A stretch of 64,000 bases of DNA, taken from contig OY997651.1 of NCBI GenBank assembly GCA_963921795.1, positions 53,130,018-53,194,017 on the forward strand. Reading direction: 5' to 3'. Below are positions 57,553 to 64,000 of this stretch, one piece after another. The notes below the pieces were generated by a model that had not been told where the DNA came from, searched no databases, and was given only the letters and a program-made list of their open reading frames with translations. Numbering within the stretch: position 1 is the stretch's first letter; the number at the start of each line of letters is the position of its first letter. The translations under genes and the position numbers were made by a program. The stretch comes from Nannobrachium achirus. Its lineage: Eukaryota; Chordata; Actinopteri; Myctophiformes; Myctophidae.

Positions 57553-58775
57553 CCAATGTTCACTAACTACTAGACACTAGACAGCTCAACATATATTTAA
57601 TGCAATTTTTCTGCATGGCAGCAACTCCAATTATACCTACAAGTAAAACATTTTGAATTGTGTCCTGTCTTGTTGAGCTTGTCACTCCACAGCTAAATAG
57701 TTCCAACTGGAGGCAGAAATGTTTGGTGGTAATGTTTAGGTGGTGCTCAATACTCTGGTTGCAACCTAGGCTTACTACTTGGCCACAAAGGCCTTAAATC
57801 CTCACGCTAGTCATGGTGAAGTCATTGGCCTTTTATGTGGCTGTCAGTGTTGGTTTGTGGACGCTTAAAAAACAGGAGTTGACATGCAGTGTTAACCAAA
57901 CAATAATTTAGATGTTCAGCATACTTCTCAACCTAATATCTTAGATCAACAACATATAAACACAGTGGCAAGAATGAGTTCTTGTTTTATTGCATCTATC
58001 CAATGTTAGCAGGGGATTTGAGAGGAATTTGGGTGGGGGTTGAACATGTTTATACAATTTAACTTCAAGGATCGTTGACAGATCATTACAGCATAATATG
58101 GGCTGTCAATGATGTTATGCTTTGCTTTTATATTGCTCAATAAATGAAAACCTGCTTCGACCACTAGATGGCACTAGCTGCATACATTCTCATCAGTGAA
58201 ATGAAAACTTGTACACATATGTTATTGGCAGTTGCATAGGAAAAGCACTGCACAGTACAGTTCGGATTTGAAAGATGCTGTACCCTGTATTTTACCCTGA
58301 GCCATCCCACCATTATAAAGTTAGCAGCGGTTATAACATAAAACCAGTGATGAAAAACTAACATTGAGTACATTTAGTCTGTACTTAAGTACAATTTACT
58401 TTACATTTTTCTTCTACTTCTACTCCACTATTTCTTTTTTTTATATAGTATGTTTTTTTTTTCTCAAACAAAAACAATACAAAACAAATTCAGTCACCAA
58501 ATGACTTAATTACTCCTCAGTAAGATGTTCCACGATAACGATAATGGAAAGAGAGCTGAGGATTTCTGGGGCCATCTTCACTCTTCTCAATACAGGCCGG
58601 GTGCCTCATTACATGGTCTGTCATTTTGGTCATGCACGGAAGTCCATTGTGTAGTTGTGTGCCACCAAGTCGTTCAAGTTCCATTTGTTTATCTGAGGAT
58701 ACAAAGGGCTGGTCAGTGCTGAGTGGGGAATCCCAAAATTTCCAACATAGGTATGAGGGCCTTTCATCTGGACTC
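57553..58775. other. Non-coding, no gene accepted
   Basis: A short TACTTAAGTACAATTTAC fragment of the hAT-like repeat is at about 58380-58400. On minus, 58630-58775 is open and reads YPRIEGKLRVQMKGPHTYVG, which might be coding, but neither splice sites nor a family could be assigned. Confidence 0.3.
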
Positions 58776-59079
58776 TTAGTTTCCCTTCAATCCTGGGATA
58801 TGTCCTTGGGTCAATGTGTAGGTCAAAGACCAAACCCCATGTGGTCCACATGGGGACCATGAGGTGATGTCTGAGACCCCTGAGGTGATGTCTGAGACAC
58901 CTGAGGTGATGTTGGCTGCAGAGAAGGAATCTTCCTGCTCGATGCTCGGCGTCCCAGGAGGAAGGATCACCACGCTGTCGCTGTATGGGACCACACTGTA
59001 GGATCTGTCCTCACTATCGCTGTCCAGCGAGAGTTCCACATCCTCCAGCTCCTCCTCATCATAGTGGTAAAACTCCGGC
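58776..59079 (-). CDS. Possible acidic exon of an unidentified gene
   Basis: On minus the acceptor TATCCTACAG (59080-59089) opens a frame encoding PEFYHYDEEELEDVELSLDS, DSEDRSYSVVPYSDSVVILP, PGTPSIEQEDSFSAANITSG, then a 7-residue tandem (VSDITSG). It is acidic and Ser-rich, resembling a receptor tail or a disordered linker, and looks like a real coding segment. The 3' boundary is unclear. I do not recognise the gene. It could belong with the first exon at 61750-61822, but the phases do not allow direct joining, so intervening exons would be required. Confidence 0.4.
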
Positions 59080-59098
59080 CTGTAGGATAGACATGAGG

Positions 59099-59486
59099 GA
59101 TGGGACCATACGCCATATTATTATTCATAAAAAACACTCACAATAATCGTATCGTGGAGATTTAATATATTGTGATATCGTCCTCCGTCATGCACTGGGA
59201 TCAATTCACCTTTTATTTGCCGAGCTGCATATCCGGTACCACTTAAACCCTCTATAATTAGTAAAAGGTACTTATAATATATGTCCTTGACACAGTCCTT
59301 TTTTGACTATCAAATGTCTTTGCCAAAAGACATCTACAGACGTGTTGTGAGCTTGTAGATCTGCTATTTTTTGGCAAATGTTCCGCCCCAGGATAGTGGA
59401 TTTTGATTATCGCGATATCGTAAATCACAATTTATTTTGTCACAATCATCGTGATATGAAATGTTCATATCGTCCCATCCATAATG
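59099..59486. mobile_element. Short hAT-like element, TSD ACATGAGG
   Basis: ACATGAGG occurs at 59091-59098 and 59487-59494. Inside, GATGGGACCATA on the left answers CGTCCCATCC on the right. Internal GATATCG/ATCGTGATAT words are typical of a common fish MITE. Contains an arm of the short palindrome family (59343-59362). It begins 20 bases upstream (on plus) of the acidic exon's acceptor. Confidence 0.75.
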
Positions 59487-59532
59487 ACATGAGGTTAGAA
59501 TATGGACGTGAGGTTTGTGCCTGACAGTAGAT

Positions 59533-59922
59533 ATGGGGCCTTCAATGTTTTCAGGCCAAGGACCCCTTAGTTGAAAGAGAGATGAAGCAAGGACCCCCAC
59601 AACCTGTTCATGGATTCCATATAGCTTAATTGTTTGACAGCACAATCATCAGTGTATTTTGGATTCATGTCAATTCGTGTTTTTAGAAATTAACCACTTG
59701 AATCGTCACTACATAACTTGTCAATTCACTCTGTACTTAGTCTGCTCTTTTCCCCTCTACACCAAACATCTTTGCCGAAAATAGCCAATGGAACACTAGG
59801 GTTCAAGTGGTTAATATGAAAAAAAGAGAAAAAAGTTTCTATCACACAAAGATTTGGAGGACCCCCTTTATTAACTCTGAGGACCCCCTAGGGGTCCCGG
59901 ACCCCCTGTTTGAAGACCCCTG
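59533..59922. mobile_element. Short hAT element, TSD CAGTAGAT
   Basis: The perfect 8-bp duplication CAGTAGAT is at 59525-59532 and 59923-59930. Left end ATGGGGCCTTCAATG and right end (reverse complement) CAGGGGTCTTCAAACAGGGG. 390 bp, no ORF. The same end family is seen at 37071 and 55456. Confidence 0.85.
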
Positions 59923-59987
59923 CAGTAGATTATTTGCTTTGATTAAATAAATCCTACTACAGCGTCTCACAACATCAGAGGTTAACA

Positions 59988-60041
59988 GATCCACAAGCTC
60001 GAAACTCAGCATGAAGAGACTTGTATGGAGCTTGTAGATCT
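59988..60041. repeat. Short palindromic element (GATCTACAAGCTCAC family)
   Basis: AGATCCACAAGCTC on the left pairs with GAGCTTGTAGATCT on the right, about 25 bases apart. Confidence 0.8.
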
Positions 60042-60640
60042 GGAACTTTCTCCATTTTAGAATTTCAATTGTCAAACCTCTTGGTGTAAGGCTCGTCGAC
60101 ATTGGCTCCCCTGTTGTCAATTCACTGGAAGGTTCGCTCTACTCATATTTACTTTTAAGTCTCTTCTGGACTGCTTCAAAGTTTCTTGGGTGTGGGATCA
60201 GGTAAGTAGACGCCTGTTGTCACTCATCAGGGCTTCGTGGAACGACTGCAATTGTCTCACCTGCAATTGCAATTCAATCATGTGTAAATAAGAATGAGGG
60301 GATAAATCAGTGTATGCAGTTGTATCGTACTAGAATAACTCACCAGTCAGTCACTACTATGCCATGAAGAAAGAAAACCGTGTCTTATGATTTACGTTTT
60401 ATTTTGACAGGATAGTTACCTTATCTTCCTTGTTTTTCCCGTATCTTAAAGGAGTAGTTCACCCCCAAAATAACTTTTTGTCTATTGATTACTCATGCCA
60501 TGGCGACTTGAGTTCAATAATATTATTATTTTTTAATTGTCGCAATCCTAATCCTAAAATGTATTATAGTAAATGTACCACCATTGATTTTGGACGTGGA
60601 CCTCGAAAAGTGGGACCCTAGGCTAAGGTTTTGGTGGCAA
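60042..60640. other. Non-coding, no feature accepted
   Basis: A donor-like GGATCAG/GTAAGTAG at 60196-60209 on plus and acceptor-like sites on minus were examined. No open exon of convincing length results. Confidence 0.3.
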
Positions 60641-60745
60641 GTGGGGAACATAGAACCTGGGGAACATAGAACCTGGGGAACATAAAACCTGGGGAACATA
60701 AAACCTGGGGAACATAGAACCTGGGGAACATAGAGAGGGGAACAT
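60641..60745. repeat. 18-bp tandem repeat, about 5 units
   Basis: Units of GGGGAACATAGAACCT (with AAAA variants), degenerating into GGGGAACATAGAGA. Confidence 0.95.
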
Positions 60746-60929
60746 AGGGAGGCCTACCCAATATGCTTCATGTTGTCAGTTGACTGAAGAATCTTTGTTT
60801 TATGTTTTACCTTGTTTGGGCTTCATGTTTTATTCCTCTCTTGCTAACCCTTTTAACTTCATTGTTGGATTTATTGTACAAGACTACACCACTACACCAC
60901 TAAGATACCCATGTACCTGGCAACATACT

Positions 60930-61512
60930 TAATAAACGTTAAGGATGTCCACAAAACAACACAGAGGCAGCGCTACAGATCACGTTCAACCCAGAATCAA
61001 CTCAAAGAAAGGATCAAACTCGTTCTTCTGCTATACCACAAAAATGTGGAATGCCTTACCGAAGGTCCTACAGGAGTGCGGATCACTAGCATCCTTTAAA
61101 ATCGTCCCGAAAAACCACTTACAGGCAGCAGCCGTTCGCAACTGGTAAAAACAAACCTAGCCCAGCCCAGCCCTCCCCTCCCCTGCCCATTCAAACAAAC
61201 CTAGCCCAGCCCAGCTCTACCCTCCCCTGCCCCTTCTTTGTAGATACTTACTGTTTGTATTGACTTACTGTATTTTGTTCTTTCATTTATTTTTATTCTT
61301 ATTTTTTTTACTGACTATATCTACTGCAGAGTACTGTGTTATATTCGTCTGTCATTCAATGTTATGAGTTACTTAAATGGTTTCCTGTGGAAATAGTCTT
61401 TTCTAGGATCTCCTTTTAGTAGACCTTGTAGCCTACCAGTGAACTGTACCGTCATGAAACTGTACCTTTTCCTATGCAAACTTCTGATAAAGTCTTCAAT
61501 CAATCAATCAAT
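60930..61512 (+). mobile_element. LINE 3' end
   Basis: The frame at 60945-61148 encodes the typical C-terminus of fish LINE proteins: NSKKGSNSFFCYTTKMWNAL, PKVLQECGSLASFKIVPKNH, LQAAAVRNW. A 3' untranslated region with CCCAGCCC duplications (61156-61225) follows, ending CTGATAAAGTCTTCAATC and a (AATC)n tail at 61495-61510. Strongly 5'-truncated. Confidence 0.8.
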
Positions 61513-61749
61513 TTTAGTGTGAGCGCGGCCTTACCATTGTGAATACAGCACCTAATTACGTTTTGGGAAAGGGGTTTAGGTCCAACATTAGGTCGGTTAA
61601 GGTTGACCCATTTTCTTTTATATATGCACCTTTCATAAACATTAAGTAGAATACGTTTATTCTACTTGAAGAATGAGGCTTAAGGCCGGGTAGCCTAATC
61701 TCTTGTCTTTTAGCTGGAAGAGAAGCAGGAACATGAAGGAGTTTTTTAC

Positions 61750-61822
61750 CTTGCTCTGTGGCCTGAGTATCAGATAAAAGGCTGATAAAGTCCTGGAGAA
61801 TGTTTTCATAAAGCTCCGCCAT
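61750..61822 (-). CDS. Probable first coding exon of an unidentified gene
   Basis: On minus ATG in a good context (ATCATGGCGG, 61822-61820) begins MAELYENILQDFISLLSD and runs 24 codons plus one base to a donor (CAAG then GTAAAA) at 61749. The short helical, Leu-rich start and the good Kozak context look like a genuine gene start. No family is recognised. The upstream minus side (61823 to about 62160) would hold the promoter; downstream exons would lie toward 59-60 kb. Confidence 0.45.
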
Positions 61823-62644
61823 GATCCCACACAAAGTAAGGTAGGCTAGTAAGCCTACCTAAACAAGCTGGAGGCAATTTATGATTGGGGCGTCACGACC
61901 ATTCATTGTGAGTACGACGGAACAACCCCACTTTCATAAAAACGTGATCTCATCCCCCCCACCTTTTTTGCCGGCTGGGCTGCTTTTTTCCTATGTTGTA
62001 GAACGTTACTGATAGGTGACAGTTCTGTGCGCGCATAGATCTGTTTCCATTGAGTCTCGCTTTATTTGTACATTCTTCAGTAGAAGAAAGTAGTAGAAAC
62101 ACAAGATGAAGTCAGCCTCTTTCTGGTGGGATTTATGGCTTATTTGAAGTGAACTAGCGCCATGGATCTGGCTGACTTAAAAACACAGTTCAATCACTGT
62201 ACAGTCAGTACTCAGTGGAGTAGCAAGGAGATGTTGAATTTGGGGGGAGGGGACCCCCCCTCCACCAAATGAACGGCTCTCTACTGCGTGAACCGGATCC
62301 CATCGTTCACTTCAAAGAGCCGTTCAAAAGATTCGATTCGTTCACGAACGTCCCACCTCCATCGCAGTTCCTAAAGGTGCCTCCACACCGAAAATACTAC
62401 GGGAGATTTGTTCAAACTGTTCACAGACTGCAAAGAACTGCAAAAAACTAAGCACATTGAATTTTCCAGCCGACTGTATGCCGACTGTAATTACTGTACC
62501 GTTTTGCGCATGCGCACTGTGTTGCCATATCGGCTCGTTACAAGCGACTTTGATCCTGTTTTCCTATAATGTTGCTAGTTGTGGGTTACTTTTGTTTGGG
62601 CACGTTTCTGAATTGTAGTTGCTTATTTGCAGTGTTGTAGTGCT
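61823..62644. other. Possible promoter side; repeat fragments
   Basis: The words GAGCCGTTCAAAAGATTCGA and TTCGTTCACGAACG (62320-62350) resemble a hAT-type fish repeat. No defined ends. No gene seen. Confidence 0.35.
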
Positions 62645-62760
62645 AAATTTGGAAGTGTGGGCACGCACCGACGCACGCGCGTGCACGCACATTCATGCAC
62701 GCGCGCCAATGCGCGTGCACGGCACGCGGGCCAATGTGCACGCGCATCGCGTGACGTTTT
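62645..62760. repeat. Alternating purine-pyrimidine CG/CA tract
   Basis: Dense GCACGCGC/GTGCACGC words over about 100 bp with several short palindromes (GCGCGTGCAC and its inverse). Low-complexity and prone to left-handed DNA in principle. Confidence 0.8.
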
Positions 62761-63570
62761 AAAACGGTTCTGTAATGTGATGCGCTGCCGCCAGGCACGT
62801 GCGCACATACAGCAAAGGGGGCTGGAGCCCTTAACTTTATCAACAGAATTGTCCACCAAAAGGCCCTTCAGCCCATGCCTCTCTAACATTCTGTGCACTC
62901 CCTGTCTGTCGCCTAACAAAACGGCCGCAGCGAGATGCTCGCATGTAGAGCAATAACTTTCAATCGAATGACTTTAAACTTAAAATAGTACAGTGTCCAA
63001 ATCAAAAGTGACCATAGCAGTCAATGCTAGTTTAGTGCAACAAGTTGATATAGACCAGTGGTTCTCATTCTCAACCAATAATTTGATGACCAGATCATCA
63101 GCTAAACCATGCAAAATAGCTGCACAACTGATATTTCCAATTCATTAATCCATTCTCAAATATTCTATTACCATCTGCTGTGTCAATCATGCTCATTTCA
63201 GCACGGCAGGCGAGCCTATTTCAACCAATTGCTGGGTCAGAACGACCTGTAATATAATATCAATATTTCCTAAAGACTTTTCACAAGAGATATTTCACAA
63301 TTCACATGGTTAATGCACGGCGGCATAACAGAACCGTTTTAGGCTTAATATAATAGTTAATATAGGCATTATGTCTTACCTAACCAGCCCTCCAATAAGA
63401 ATAAGACATGTTTATTTACTCACGTGTAGCACCACGTTGCCGTTGTACAGACAGTGCTGGTATAATACTTGGGTAGATAATCCATTAAAAGGTAACAAAA
63501 ATTCACAACAAACAAACAAACTGCTGCAGGCTATGAACCGCTTAACGTTTGAAGAAGTAAACACAGACAC
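62761..63570. other. Non-coding; small LINE fragment
   Basis: 63008-63045 (ACCATAGCAGTCAATGCTAG) repeats part of the 3' untranslated region of the LINE at 32250-33275 (compare 32490). CAGTGGTTCTCATTCTCAAC at 63057 resembles a hAT MITE end. No gene. Confidence 0.45.
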
Positions 63571-63572
63571 AT

Positions 63573-63665
63573 AGTTGGTTGGTTGGTTGGTCAGTGAGTC
63601 TTATCCCATAGCCCGAAGGGGCAGTCAGCTTGCTGGTTGGTTGGTTGGTTGTTGCCTTGTTGGTT
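63573..63665. repeat. GGTT tetranucleotide repeats
   Basis: Two short (GGTT)n clusters at 63573-63592 and 63631-63665. Confidence 0.9.
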
Positions 63666-63821
63666 GTCATGGCAATATTACAACCAATCGGTGGACGATC
63701 TGCTCTGTACTTGCCGCGTGATTCCTAAACCCACCAGGATTGAGTTAAGACCCGCCCCCTCTCGATAATCTTGAGTATGGAAGTGCCCATGAACGTTAGT
63801 GCTGCTCGCTCAAGTGCAAAG

Positions 63822-64000
63822 CAGGGGCGTACCCAGGAATGAGGGTCAGGGTAGGCGAAATGCCAGCCGAAATGCCAACGAGGTGCCCCCCCTCCCCCCC
63901 CACCCCCCCCCCTCTCCCCCCCCCCACCCCCCGGGGGAGGGGGCGCCCATAAAAAATAAATACATTTTAAATACGTTAAAGCGGATAAATAAATAAACAC
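63822..64000. mobile_element. Possible hAT left end with long C runs; cut by window edge
   Basis: CAGGGGCGTACCCAGGAATG resembles a frequent hAT terminus (CAGGGGCGTA). A 60-base C-rich tract with five or more C runs follows (63886-63934). The other end lies outside the window, so this cannot be confirmed. Confidence 0.4.

Noticed and set aside
60010-60210. Candidate exon with donor-like GGATCAG/GTAAGTAG
   Set aside because: All frames on either strand are interrupted or have no acceptor at a sensible distance.

Overview
The window looks like a repeat-rich piece of a teleost fish genome. Evidence: split host genes with GT-AG exons, a fish-type C2H2 zinc-finger gene with IKQEE-type upstream exons, long CA/GT microsatellites, abundant hAT, Tc1/mariner and PIF/Harbinger DNA transposons, a Penelope-like element and 3' stubs of LINEs. 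No bacterial operon, tRNA, rRNA or CRISPR signal was seen. Species cannot be told from the sequence alone. LAYOUT: 0.35-1.04 kb holds an intronless single-domain rhodanese (TSTD-type) ORF on minus. 1.6-2.1 kb holds a small Ty3/Gypsy pol fossil. 4.5-5.7 kb is a broken SWIM-finger/YqaJ-nuclease gene on minus, probably transposon-derived. 9.2-10.2 kb is an intronless KLHDC3 retrocopy on plus. 12.05-13.34 kb is a clean non-autonomous hAT element. 15.05-17.24 kb is a foldback-like element whose inverted arms carry a 21-bp minisatellite around a core of telomere-type CCCTAA repeats. 19.1-20.3 kb is a Tc1 remnant in inverted-duplicate form. 20.6-30.05 kb is the 3' part of a BEN-domain gene on minus: two phase-compatible exons separated by a 9.1-kb intron. 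That intron holds a Penelope-like element with a 14-bp target duplication, itself invaded by a 2.2-kb Harbinger element. 31-53 kb appears to be a C2H2 zinc-finger gene on plus, with two paralogous short upstream exons (36.26 and 44.49 kb) and a 15-finger terminal exon at 51.46-53.09 kb. Its introns hold a dense set of palindromic and DNA transposons (33.55, 34.20, 35.57, 36.90, 38.66, 42.55, 45.59 kb), a LINE 3' stub, a FLYWCH exon on minus, and an unrecognised retroposon-like unit with two overlapping small membrane-protein ORFs (48.6-50.1 kb). 56.1-59.9 kb holds three more hAT elements with 8-bp target duplications. 58.8-61.8 kb has two plausible exons of one or more unidentified minus-strand genes. 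60.9-61.5 kb is a LINE 3' end. HOW IT FITS: the host genes are few and widely spaced, and most of the sequence is mobile DNA sitting in their introns. Two signals stand out beyond ordinary repeats. The first is the telomere-cored foldback element. The second is a very short palindromic motif (GATCTACAAGCTCAC and its reverse complement) at 14 places across the window, sometimes as a complete 43-63 bp hairpin. All family names rest on reading the translated sequence and element ends by eye; no database search was run.
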